DNA of 64,000 nt from Streptomyces diacarni. GTDB lineage: Bacteria > Actinomycetota > Actinomycetes > Streptomycetales > Streptomycetaceae. The translations under genes were made by a program, and so were the position numbers. Under the pieces are notes generated by a model that worked only from the letters and a program-made list of their open reading frames with translations, was not told the origin of the DNA and did not search any database. The stretch's first letter is position 1. Every line of letters starts with the position of its first letter. This document shows, in pieces, positions 1 to 7,785 of this stretch. Where the stretch lies: assembly GCF_003323715.1 (NCBI RefSeq), contig NZ_QOIN01000048.1:62001-126000 (forward strand), read 5' to 3'.

Positions 1-12
1 GTCAAGAAGTAA
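1..12 (+). CDS. 3' end of an upstream gene (partial)
   Basis: Only the last codons are in the window (Val-Lys-Lys-stop in frame 1). The next gene is an Opp/Dpp-type permease on the same strand, so this is probably the end of another component of the same importer, either the second permease or the substrate-binding protein. That is inference from position. The strong hairpin that follows at once (27-65) is often seen after an abundant binding protein. Confidence 0.5.
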   Translation, partial: VKK

Positions 13-26
13 CGCACCCGGGCACC

Positions 27-65
27 GGCTCCGCCGCCCGGCCCTCGCGGCCGGGCGGCGGAGCC
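27..65 (+). terminator. Strong hairpin between operon genes
   Basis: A perfect 17-bp stem (27-43 with 49-65) closes a 5-nt loop, 15 nt after the upstream stop codon and 67 nt before the permease start. There is no T tract, which is normal in Streptomyces. It may terminate most transcripts or protect the 3' end of the upstream message while some read through into the permease gene. Confidence 0.7.
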
Positions 66-132
66 CCACGGTGCCGTCCCGCTCCTCCTTCCGCACGTCG
101 ATTCCGCTGTCGCACGAGAGCTGCGTTCCGTC

Positions 133-1110
133 ATGCTGCGATTCCTCATCCGCCGGTCGCTCGGCGCCGTGGTGATCCTGCTGATCATCAGCGCCGTCAC
201 CTTCTTCCTCTTCTACGCCGTCCCCAGGGACCCGGCGATGCTGGCCTGCGGCAAGAACTGCACGCCGGACGCGCTCGAGGTCATCCGCAAGAACATGGGG
301 ATCGACGAACCGGTGCCCGTCCAGTACTGGCACTTCATGGTCGGCATCTTCGCCGGCCGCGACTTCGCCGCGGGCGCGTGTCCCGCGCCGTGCTTCGGCT
401 ACTCCTTCGCCAACCAGGACCCCGTCTGGGAGACCATCCTGGACCGCTTCCCGACCACCGTCTCGCTGACCATCGGCGGCGCCGCGGTCTTCCTGCTCAT
501 CGGCCTGGGCGCCGGCATGATCGCCGCCTGGAAGAAGGGCACCCTGATCGACAAGGCGTTCAGCTCGCTGTCGCTGGTGCTCTCCTCGATGCAGATCTAC
601 TTCATCGGCCCGCTCGTCCTGGCGCTGGTGGTCTACAACCTGCAACTCCTCGACCAGCCCAAGTACGTGCCGCTGACTGAGGATCCGGCCGGCTGGTTCA
701 TGGGCCTGCTGATCCCCTGGCTCGTCGTCCAGATCATCTTCACCGCGAACTACACCCGTCTGTCGCGCTCGTCGATGATCGAACAGTTGCAGGAGGACCA
801 CGTCAGAGCCGCCCGCGCGAAGGGCATGTCGGGGCGGTACGTCTTCTTCCGCTACGCCTGGCGCGGCTCGCTCATCCCCATCGTCACCATCTTCGGCGTC
901 GACCTCGGCTCCCTCTTCGGCGGCGCGATGATCACCGAGTGGACGTTCTCGCTCCCCGGTCTGGGCACCCTCGCGGTCAACTCGGTGCAGAACACCGACC
1001 TTCCCATGGTGATGGGCGTGATGCTCTTCGCGGCGACCTTCATCATCCTGTTCAACATCATCGTGGACGCCGCCTACGCGTTCATCGACCCGCGCGTGCG
1101 GCTGTCCTAG
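133..1110 (+). CDS. Oligopeptide/dipeptide ABC transporter permease (DppB/OppB type)
   Basis: This is one membrane subunit of a peptide importer of the Dpp/Opp/BldK type. The 325-residue length is typical for DppB. A membrane segment at about residues 10-30 is followed by an extracellular region with Cys residues and then a BPD_transp_1 domain with about five more helices. The EAA loop, which contacts the ATPases, is visible as RAARAKGMSGRY near residue 228. The two ATPase genes follow 13 and 25 bp apart, so the three form one transcription unit. The second permease and the binding protein are not in the window and presumably lie upstream. No strong SD precedes the ATG. Confidence 0.93.
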   Translation: MLRFLIRRSLGAVVILLIISAVTFFLFYAVPRDPAMLACGKNCTPDALEVIRKNMGIDEPVPVQYWHFMVGIFAGRDFAAGACPAPCFGYSFANQDPVWETILDRFPTTVSLTIGGAAVFLLIGLGAGMIAAWKKGTLIDKAFSSLSLVLSSMQIYFIGPLVLALVVYNLQLLDQPKYVPLTEDPAGWFMGLLIPWLVVQIIFTANYTRLSRSSMIEQLQEDHVRAARAKGMSGRYVFFRYAWRGSLIPIVTIFGVDLGSLFGGAMITEWTFSLPGLGTLAVNSVQNTDLPMVMGVMLFAATFIILFNIIVDAAYAFIDPRVRLS

Positions 1111-1123
1111 GAGAACCTCCGCC

Positions 1124-2194
1124 ATGAACTCCCTGACCAAGGAAGCGGACGTCCCCGCGCCGCGCGACGCGGACGAGACGGGCGCCTTCCTCTCGGTGCG
1201 CGACCTGTACGTGCACTTCGACACCGAGGACGGCACCGTCAAGGCCGTCGACGGGCTCTCCTTCGACGTGGAGCGCGGCCGCACCCTCGGCATCGTCGGC
1301 GAGTCCGGCTCCGGCAAGTCGGTCACCAACCTGTCCATCCTGGGCCTGCACAACCCGCGCACCACCGACGTCTCCGGCAAGATCCTGCTGGACGGCCAGG
1401 AGCTGACGGGCGCGCGCGAGAAGACGCTGGAGTCGCTGCGCGGCAACAAGATGGCGATGATCTTCCAGGACGCGCTGACCGCGCTGTCGCCGTACTACAC
1501 GATCGGGCGGCAGATCGCCGAGCCGTACCGCAAGCACATGGGCGTCTCCAAGCGGGAGGCGCACCTGCGGGCCGTCGAGATGCTCGACAAGGTCGGCATC
1601 CCCAACCCCAGGACCCGGGTCCACGACTATCCGCACCAGTTCTCCGGCGGGATGCGGCAGCGCGCGATGATCGCCATGGCCCTGGTGTGCAACCCCGACC
1701 TGCTGATCGCCGACGAGCCCACCACGGCCCTCGACGTCACCGTCCAGGCGCAGATCCTCGACCTGCTCAAGGACCTCCAGCAGGAGTTCGGCTCGGCGAT
1801 CGTCTTCATCACCCACGACCTCGGCGTCATCGCCAACGTCGCCGACGACATCCTGGTGATGTACGGCGGCCGCGCCGTCGAGCGGGGCACGGTCGGCGAG
1901 GTGCTGCGCAGCCCCGAGCACCCCTACACCTGGGGGCTGCTGACCTCCATGCCGCGGCTGACCGGCGACGTGAACGAGGAGCTGTCGCCCATCCACGGCA
2001 CGCCGCCGAGCCTGCTGTCCCCGCCGTCCGGCTGCCCCTTCCACCCGCGCTGCGGCTACCAGGACGAGGTCGCCGGCAGGTCCTGCACCGGCGACCGGCC
2101 GCTGCTGCCGCACGGGCGCGGCTCCGCCTGCCATCTGACGGCCGAGCAGAAGCGCACGTTCTTCATCGAGCAGATCAAGCCCAGGCTGAGCTAG
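1124..2194 (+). CDS. Peptide ABC transporter ATP-binding protein (DppD/OppD type)
   Basis: First of two ATPases that power the peptide importer. The ABC domain shows Walker A GESGSGKS (residues 59-66), signature FSGGMRQR, Walker B LLIADEPT and the H-loop ITHDLG. The C-terminal oligo_HPY extension has four spaced Cys (FHPRCGY ... SC ... ACH), the pattern that binds an iron-sulphur cluster in DppD-type subunits. Length 356 aa is normal. The start follows an AGGAGA ribosome site in the 13-bp gap after the permease stop. Confidence 0.95.
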   Translation: MNSLTKEADVPAPRDADETGAFLSVRDLYVHFDTEDGTVKAVDGLSFDVERGRTLGIVGESGSGKSVTNLSILGLHNPRTTDVSGKILLDGQELTGAREKTLESLRGNKMAMIFQDALTALSPYYTIGRQIAEPYRKHMGVSKREAHLRAVEMLDKVGIPNPRTRVHDYPHQFSGGMRQRAMIAMALVCNPDLLIADEPTTALDVTVQAQILDLLKDLQQEFGSAIVFITHDLGVIANVADDILVMYGGRAVERGTVGEVLRSPEHPYTWGLLTSMPRLTGDVNEELSPIHGTPPSLLSPPSGCPFHPRCGYQDEVAGRSCTGDRPLLPHGRGSACHLTAEQKRTFFIEQIKPRLS

Positions 2195-2219
2195 GACGGG
2201 CAGAGGGAGACCCAGACCA

Positions 2220-3395
2220 ATGAGCGATGACCTCACCCTGACCAAGCCGGGCGCGGGCGCACCGCAAGACGCGGTCCCCGCCCGCACGGGCGAACCGCTG
2301 CTGAAGGCGGAGGGCCTGGCAAAACACTTTCCGATCATGGGGGGCTTCCCCTTCAAGCGGAAGGTGGGCGAGGTCCAGGCCGTCTCCGGTATCGACCTCG
2401 GCGTCCACGCGGGCGAGAGCTTCGGCCTCGTCGGCGAGTCCGGCTGCGGCAAGTCGACCACCGGACGGCTGCTGACCCGGCTGCTGGAGCCCACCGGCGG
2501 CACGATCACCTACGCGGGGCAGGAGATCACCCACGCCACGCGCAAGCAGATGGCGCCGATCCGCTCCGAGATCCAGATGATCTTCCAGGACCCGTACTCG
2601 TCGCTCAACCCGCGGCACACGGTCGGCTCCATCATCGGCGGCCCGATGGAGGTCAACGGCATCAACCCGCCCGGCGGGCGCGAGAAGCGGATCCGCGAAC
2701 TGCTGGAGACCGTCGGGCTCAACCCCGAGCACTACAACCGCTTCCCGCACGAGTTCTCCGGCGGCCAGCGCCAGCGCATCGGCGTCGCCCGCGCGCTGGC
2801 GCTGGAGCCGAAGCTGATCGTGGCGGACGAGCCGGTCTCCGCGCTGGACGTCTCCATCCAGGCGCAGGTCGTCAACCTGCTCCAGCAGGTGCAGCGGGAC
2901 CTGGGCATCGCGTTCGTCTTCATCGCCCACGACCTGGCGATCGTGCGCCACTTCTCGGAGCGGGTCGCGGTGATGTACCTGGGCAAGATCGTCGAGGTGG
3001 GGGAGCGGGAGGCGATCTACAACCGCCCCCGGCACCCCTACACCCACGCGCTGCTCTCGGCGGTCCCCGAGGCCGTGCTCCACGAGGAGGACGGGGAGTC
3101 CGAGAGCGGTGCCCGCGAGCGCATCCGCCTGGCCGGCGACGTCCCCTCGCCGATCAACCCGCCCTCGGGGTGCCGCTTCCGCACCCGCTGCTGGAAGGCG
3201 CGGGACAAGTGCGCCTCCGAGGAGCCTCCGCTCGTCCAGATCCCCGGGAACACCCAGGGCCACCTGACGGCCTGCCACTTCCCCGAGGAGCCGACGACCG
3301 AGGCCCGCGGGGAGGACATCGTGCTGGACGAGGCGCTGCGGGAGCACGAGGGCGGGGCCGGTGAGCCCTCGGCCGGAACGGCGAAGACGCGCTGA
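2220..3395 (+). CDS. Peptide ABC transporter ATP-binding protein (DppF/OppF type)
   Basis: Second ATPase of the importer, pairing with the preceding DppD-like protein. Walker A is GESGCGKS, signature FSGGQRQRIG, Walker B LIVADEPVSALD, and the C-terminal oligo_HPY tail again carries the Cys motif (GCRFRTRCW ... KC ... ACH). At 391 aa it is longer than usual, with Ala/Gly/Glu-rich ends. An AGAGGGAG ribosome site precedes the ATG. It is the last gene of the operon; the convergent gene downstream is separated by a bidirectional terminator. Confidence 0.95.
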   Translation: MSDDLTLTKPGAGAPQDAVPARTGEPLLKAEGLAKHFPIMGGFPFKRKVGEVQAVSGIDLGVHAGESFGLVGESGCGKSTTGRLLTRLLEPTGGTITYAGQEITHATRKQMAPIRSEIQMIFQDPYSSLNPRHTVGSIIGGPMEVNGINPPGGREKRIRELLETVGLNPEHYNRFPHEFSGGQRQRIGVARALALEPKLIVADEPVSALDVSIQAQVVNLLQQVQRDLGIAFVFIAHDLAIVRHFSERVAVMYLGKIVEVGEREAIYNRPRHPYTHALLSAVPEAVLHEEDGESESGARERIRLAGDVPSPINPPSGCRFRTRCWKARDKCASEEPPLVQIPGNTQGHLTACHFPEEPTTEARGEDIVLDEALREHEGGAGEPSAGTAKTR

Positions 3396-3413
3396 GCCGC
3401 TCGACTCACGGTT

Positions 3414-3453
3414 CCGGCGCGCCGCCGCGGAGGCTGTCGCGGTGGCGCGCCGG
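3414..3453. terminator. Bidirectional terminator hairpin
   Basis: A 16-bp GC-rich stem with one G-T pair (3414-3429 with 3438-3453) and an 8-nt loop lies between the convergent importer ATPase gene (stop 3395) and the S9 peptidase gene (stop 3460). It can serve both strands. Confidence 0.75.
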
Positions 3454-3459
3454 AGGGGC

Positions 3460-5643
3460 TCAGCCGGCCAGGCCCAACGACCGCTTCAGGAAGGCGACCT
3501 GCAACAGGAGCAGGTTCTCCGCCACGGTGGCGTCGCCGGCCATGTGGGTCACCCCGGACAGCGGCAGCACCTCGTGCTGCCGCCCCGCCGCCAGCAGCGC
3601 AGAGGACAGCCGCAGCGCGTGCGCGACGACCACGTTGTCGTCGGCGAGCCCGTGAATGATCATCATGGGCCTGTGCGGCCCTTCCTCGGACGTCAGGGAC
3701 AGCCCCGCGTCGGTGATCAGTGAGGACTCCGTGTACACCTCGGGGTTCTCCTGCGGGGTGCCGCAGTAGCGCTCGGTGTAGTGCGTGTCGTACAGCCGCC
3801 AGTCGGTCACCGGGGCGCCGGCGACGGCGGCGTGGAAGACGTCGGGCCGCCGCAGCACGGCCAGCGCCGCGAGGTAACCGCCGTAGGACCAGCCCCTGAT
3901 GCCCACCCGTCGCAGGTCGAGGGGGAACTCGGCGGCGAGCGCGTGCAGGGCCTCGACCTGGTCGTCGAGGGTGACCGGGGCGAGCCGGCGCGCGACGGCC
4001 TTCTCCCAGGCGGGGCTGTGCCCCGGAGTGCCGCGCCCGTCGGCCGTGACCACGGCGAAGCCCTGGTCGGCGAACCACTGTGCGGTCAGGTGCGCGTTGT
4101 GCGCGGCCACGACGCGCTGGCCGTGCGGACCGCCGTAGGGGTCCATCAGCACGGGCAGCGGCCCGTCGGCGTCCCGGTAGCCGGTGGGCAGGACCACGGC
4201 GACGGGGATGCGGCGTGCGCCGGCGAGCAGCAGGCGGGGCGCGGTGGCCAGCACGGGCCGTTCGGCGTGCGAGGCGAGGGTGCCCAGCCGCTTCCCGTCC
4301 TCCTGGCGCAGCAGCGCGATCCGCGATCCGGCCCGCGACAGGTCCGCCGTCGAGAGCACGAGGGTCCCGCCGCCCCGCACGGCGGTGGACAGCCGCGGGC
4401 CTCGGCCCTCGTCCTCGGGGTCGGTGATCCGTACGGCCTCGCCGCCGGCCAGCGGTACCCGGTAGACCCCCACGTCGCCCGGCGCCGAGCGGCCGGAGGG
4501 ATCGCCGCCGTCCCCCTCGGAGGCGGTCAGCAGGACGTCCTCGGCGCCGACGTCCAGCACGGCCCGCACGTGCAGCCGCGCGTCCGTGAGCCGCCGTGCG
4601 CCCGCCATGAGCACCCGTGCGCTCTTCCCTTCCGCACCCTCGGCGCTCTCGTCCACGATCCGCACCAAAGAGCCGTCCGGCGCCCACGCCGGTACGCCGC
4701 CGAAGAGTTCCAGCCAGATTCGATCTTCCTCGGTGAGTGTGACCGACGTCTCACCCGTCTCGACGTCTACGCTCAGGTACGCGGCGGCGCGCTGGTCCCT
4801 GCTGTGCACGAGCAACAGCGGCGAACCGGCCGCGGACCAGTGGACCCTGGCCAGGTACGGGTAGCGCTCGCGGTCCCAGCCGACCTGGCGCCGCGTCCCG
4901 TCGAGCCCCAGCAGATGCAGGGTGACCTCGGCGTTCGCCGTACCGGCCGCAGGGTAGGCGACGCGCGCTGGCTCGCCCTGCGGGTTGGCCGGGTCGGCGA
5001 TGGACCAGCGGGCCACCGGTGCGTCGTCGGCGCGCGCGACCAGCAGCCGGTCCGAGTCGGGCGACCACCAGTGGCCGCGGGTGCGGGACATCTCCTCCGC
5101 CGCGACGAACTCCGCCAGGCCCCAGGTGACCGTCGCTGACTCCGGCTCGGCCAGCGCCCTGTCGTTCTCCCCGGACGCGGCGACCACCCGCAGGGCGCCC
5201 CGCGCCACGTAGGCGACGTGCCGGCCGTCGGGGGAGGGGCGGGGATCCACGACCGGGCCCGGTGTGGGAAGTTCGCGCGCCCGTCCCGTGGTCAGGTCCG
5301 CGGTGAAGAGCCGGCCCGAGAGGGCGAAGGCCGCCGTCTCCACGCACGTGTCGGTGGCATATCCCACCACACCGGCCGTGCCCTCCCTGCTCCGCTCGCG
5401 CCGCGCGCGCTCCTCCGCCGAGAGCTCTTCCGCCGCCCCGCCCAGGAGAGCCGCGGGATCGGCGGCGATACGCTCCTCGCCGCTCGCCACCTCCCGCACC
5501 CAGAGGAGATGGGCCAGGTCCATGCCGTCGCGGGAGCGAAGAAAAGCAACTCGTGAGCCGTCCGGGGCGACGGTGAAGGACCTCGGGGCACCAAGTGTGA
5601 ATCTGTGGGTACGGGCGTGCTGCTGCGGGAAAGTCGTAGCCAT
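3460..5643 (-). CDS. S9 family prolyl oligopeptidase / dipeptidyl peptidase IV-like
   Basis: Predicted cytoplasmic serine peptidase removing dipeptides from peptide N-termini, plausibly acting on peptides imported by the adjacent ABC system. The 727-aa protein has an N-terminal DPPIV_N beta-propeller (about 40-500) and a C-terminal alpha/beta-hydrolase domain. Visible catalytic residues are Ser586 in GWSYGG, Asp668 in GLADDN and His700 in THMAG. The Glu motif EFVAAEEMSRTRG near residue 190 is the DPPIV double-Glu that binds the substrate amino terminus. The start chosen is MATTFPQQ; the frame is open further upstream but that extension has no SD and looks non-coding. No signal peptide. Confidence 0.93.
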   Translation of the reverse strand: MATTFPQQHARTHRFTLGAPRSFTVAPDGSRVAFLRSRDGMDLAHLLWVREVASGEERIAADPAALLGGAAEELSAEERARRERSREGTAGVVGYATDTCVETAAFALSGRLFTADLTTGRARELPTPGPVVDPRPSPDGRHVAYVARGALRVVAASGENDRALAEPESATVTWGLAEFVAAEEMSRTRGHWWSPDSDRLLVARADDAPVARWSIADPANPQGEPARVAYPAAGTANAEVTLHLLGLDGTRRQVGWDRERYPYLARVHWSAAGSPLLLVHSRDQRAAAYLSVDVETGETSVTLTEEDRIWLELFGGVPAWAPDGSLVRIVDESAEGAEGKSARVLMAGARRLTDARLHVRAVLDVGAEDVLLTASEGDGGDPSGRSAPGDVGVYRVPLAGGEAVRITDPEDEGRGPRLSTAVRGGGTLVLSTADLSRAGSRIALLRQEDGKRLGTLASHAERPVLATAPRLLLAGARRIPVAVVLPTGYRDADGPLPVLMDPYGGPHGQRVVAAHNAHLTAQWFADQGFAVVTADGRGTPGHSPAWEKAVARRLAPVTLDDQVEALHALAAEFPLDLRRVGIRGWSYGGYLAALAVLRRPDVFHAAVAGAPVTDWRLYDTHYTERYCGTPQENPEVYTESSLITDAGLSLTSEEGPHRPMMIIHGLADDNVVVAHALRLSSALLAAGRQHEVLPLSGVTHMAGDATVAENLLLLQVAFLKRSLGLAG

Positions 5644-5940
5644 GCGGCTGACCGTACTGCGCACGCGCCTGGGAGCACCGTGCCCGCGCCAGGCCGTGAT
5701 CCGTTCCGGATGCCCGCCGGGGCGATGGTCAGCTCGCCGGCGGGTGGCTGGATATGAATATGCGCCCCTCCTCTGCACCCGTGCACCGAGCCGTGCGGTC
5801 GCCCGGATAATTATGATCCGTTGCGCATGGTGGGTGCTGGGTATGAAGCCGGTGGCTCCTCCGTGCCGGAGGCGCGCCGCCGTGTCCGTGTGACCCGTGA
5901 AGATCCCGAACCGACCGTGCGTACTTGGAGGTGAGCCGCC
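5644..5940. promoter_or_regulatory. Divergent intergenic region between the peptidase and a small membrane protein
   Basis: About 300 bp without a gene. It contains unusually AT-rich patches: around 5748-5762 and an inverted repeat CGGAT-N7-ATCCG at 5804-5820. A possible + strand promoter is TTGCGC (5821-5826) with TATGAA (5842-5847), spacing 15. The small gene has a clear GGAGGTGA ribosome site. Both promoters presumably lie here, but the assignment is weak. Confidence 0.4.
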
Positions 5941-6135
5941 GTGGCACTCTCGATTTCGGCGGTGGTGCTGCTGGCGATCATCGTCATCCTGCTCGTCAGG
6001 AAATCCGGGCTCAAAGCCGGACACGCGGTGATCTGCATGCTGTTGGGCTTCTACCTTGCCAGCTCCTCGGTCGCTCCCACGATCACCGATCTGACCTCCA
6101 ACGTCGCCGGGATGATCGGCCAGCTCAAGTTCTGA
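5941..6135 (+). CDS. Small conserved membrane protein of unknown function
   Basis: A 64-residue protein starting at GTG with a strong GGAGGTGA ribosome site 8 nt upstream. It has two predicted membrane helices (about residues 5-20 and 28-46) joined by a short basic loop (RKSGLKAG) and a short tail. I recognise it only as the kind of small membrane protein found beside mshB in Streptomyces. No enzymatic motif is visible. Confidence 0.8.
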   Translation: MALSISAVVLLAIIVILLVRKSGLKAGHAVICMLLGFYLASSSVAPTITDLTSNVAGMIGQLKF

Positions 6136-6269
6136 GGACGCCGCGCCCCGCGCCGCCCGCGTCCCGGCCCCCCTTTTCCGACCCCCCGACCTCCCTCGAC
6201 TTCCCCCGACTCCCTCGGCCCCCGACCCCTTCCTCCCCCTCGCTTCGCCGGGCGGCGGCGTGCCCGTCG

Positions 6270-6275
6270 TAGGCT
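6270..6275 (+). promoter_or_regulatory. -10 element of a likely leaderless mshB transcript
   Basis: TAGGCT sits exactly 6 nt before the mshB ATG and there is no ribosome-binding site. This spacing places the transcription start on or beside the A of the start codon. Confidence 0.55.
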
Positions 6276-6281
6276 CGGGGC

Positions 6282-7250
6282 ATGACCGCTGCGTTTCCCC
6301 CAGGGACGGCCCCCGGCTCACCGGCCGCCCCCCGGCGCCGTGTGCTGCTGGTGCACGCGCACCCGGACGACGAGTCGATCACCACAGGCGCCACCATGGC
6401 CAAGTACGCGGCTCAGGGCGCGCACGTCACCCTCGTCACCTGCACGCTGGGTGAGGAGGGCGAGGTCATCCCGGACGGGCTCGCCCACCTGGCACCCGAC
6501 CAGGACGACACCCTCGGCCCGCACCGCATCGGCGAACTCGCCGCGGCCATGCGCGCGTTGGGCGTCACCGACCACCGCTTCCTCGGCGGCCGGGGGCGCT
6601 ACCGCGACTCCGGCATGATGGGCGCGCCGACCAACGACCGCCCCGGCTGCTTCTGGCAGGCCGACCTCGACGAGGCCGCCCGCCTGCTCGCCGCCGTGCT
6701 GCGCGAGGTGCGCCCCCAGGTGGTCGTCACCTACGGCCCCGACGGCGGCTACGGCCACCCCGACCACATCAAGGCCCACCGCGTGGCCATGCGCGCCGTC
6801 CAGCTCGCCGCCGCCGAGAGCGGCCGCGGCGGCGGCGCGCCGCACCGGGTAGAGCGCGTCTACTGGAACGTCGTCCCCCGCCCCGTCCTCGACGAGGGCT
6901 TCGCCCGGCTGCGCGCGGCCGCGGCCGACTCAGAGGTCTTCCCCTTCCCCGGCTTCCTGGGCGACACGGGCTTCGCGCTCCCCGACGACGTCCCCGGCGT
7001 GGTCGAGGGCGCCGACGAGGTCGACGTCACGATCGACGCCCGCGCCCACCTCGCCGACAAGGCGGCGGCCATGGCGGCCCACGAGACGCAGGTCTCCGTA
7101 CGCGAGACCTCGCGCGGCCCCTTCTTCGCGCTCTCCAACGGGCTCGGCCAGCCCCTCATCGGCACCGAGTACTTCCAGCGCGCCGACCGCGCCGACCGCG
7201 AATCCGCGCCCGCGGGGTCCGACGACCTCTTCGCGGGGGTGGAGGCATGA
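6282..7250 (+). CDS. mshB: Mycothiol biosynthesis deacetylase (GlcNAc-Ins deacetylase)
   Basis: Removes the acetyl group from 1-D-myo-inosityl-2-acetamido-2-deoxy-alpha-D-glucopyranoside, the second committed step of mycothiol synthesis. The 322-aa protein is a PIG-L/LmbE family zinc hydrolase. It shows the AHPDDE motif (zinc ligands His27 and Asp30, catalytic Asp29) and GHPDH at 158-162 (His162 third zinc ligand, His159 likely oxyanion/transition-state residue). Length and motifs match actinobacterial MshB. The next gene overlaps by ATGA, so the two are translationally coupled. Confidence 0.95.
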   Translation: MTAAFPPGTAPGSPAAPRRRVLLVHAHPDDESITTGATMAKYAAQGAHVTLVTCTLGEEGEVIPDGLAHLAPDQDDTLGPHRIGELAAAMRALGVTDHRFLGGRGRYRDSGMMGAPTNDRPGCFWQADLDEAARLLAAVLREVRPQVVVTYGPDGGYGHPDHIKAHRVAMRAVQLAAAESGRGGGAPHRVERVYWNVVPRPVLDEGFARLRAAAADSEVFPFPGFLGDTGFALPDDVPGVVEGADEVDVTIDARAHLADKAAAMAAHETQVSVRETSRGPFFALSNGLGQPLIGTEYFQRADRADRESAPAGSDDLFAGVEA

Positions 7251-7657
7251 GCGCGGCGTCCGTGGCCGCCCCCGCAGAGGGCGCCTACCCGCGCGGGCGC
7301 AACGCCCGCATCGCCGTGTACGCGGCGTTGGCCGTACTCGGCCTGCTGACCGGCGCCGCCGGAGGCCTCGTCCAGGGCGCCTGGTTCCCCCTCGGCCTGC
7401 TGCTCGCGCTGGCCGCCGCCGTCGGACTCTTCTGGGGCGGCGCGAAACTGTGCCGCACCAAGCCGGGCGCGGCCGTGCCGGGCGCCGGCTGGGTGGTCGC
7501 CGTCCTGCTGATGACGACCTCGCGGGCCGAGGGCGACTTCCTGTTCGCCGCGGGCCTCGCCGGCTACGTCTACCTGTTCGGCGGCATGCTCGCGGCTGTG
7601 ATGTGTACCACCATCGCCCTGCCCGCGCCCCCCGTTCCGGTGCACAAGAACCGCTGA
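7247..7657 (+). CDS. DUF6113-type small integral membrane protein
   Basis: A 136-aa protein overlapping the mshB stop by 4 nt (ATGA). Four hydrophobic helices are visible (about residues 24-42, 48-66, 80-93 and 98-118), with short basic ends. Its constant pairing with mshB in Streptomyces is from memory; the sequence itself gives no catalytic motif. Function unknown. Confidence 0.85.
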   Translation: MSAASVAAPAEGAYPRGRNARIAVYAALAVLGLLTGAAGGLVQGAWFPLGLLLALAAAVGLFWGGAKLCRTKPGAAVPGAGWVVAVLLMTTSRAEGDFLFAAGLAGYVYLFGGMLAAVMCTTIALPAPPVPVHKNR

Positions 7658-7785
7658 GAGGGGCGCCGGCGGGCCGATTCGGTGGTCGCGGGGTCCCTGC
7701 CCCGTGCCCCCAGTACAGTGGTGCGCGCCGGCGAGCCGCCTTCGGGCCAACGGGAAGACGGCGAATCCATCCGGGAGTACCTGCT

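Noticed and set aside
5644..6321. N-terminal extension of the S9 peptidase frame by 226 codons
   Set aside because: Covers the divergent promoter and the small membrane gene, has no SD at its ATG and no family similarity; the MATTFPQQ start gives the normal length.
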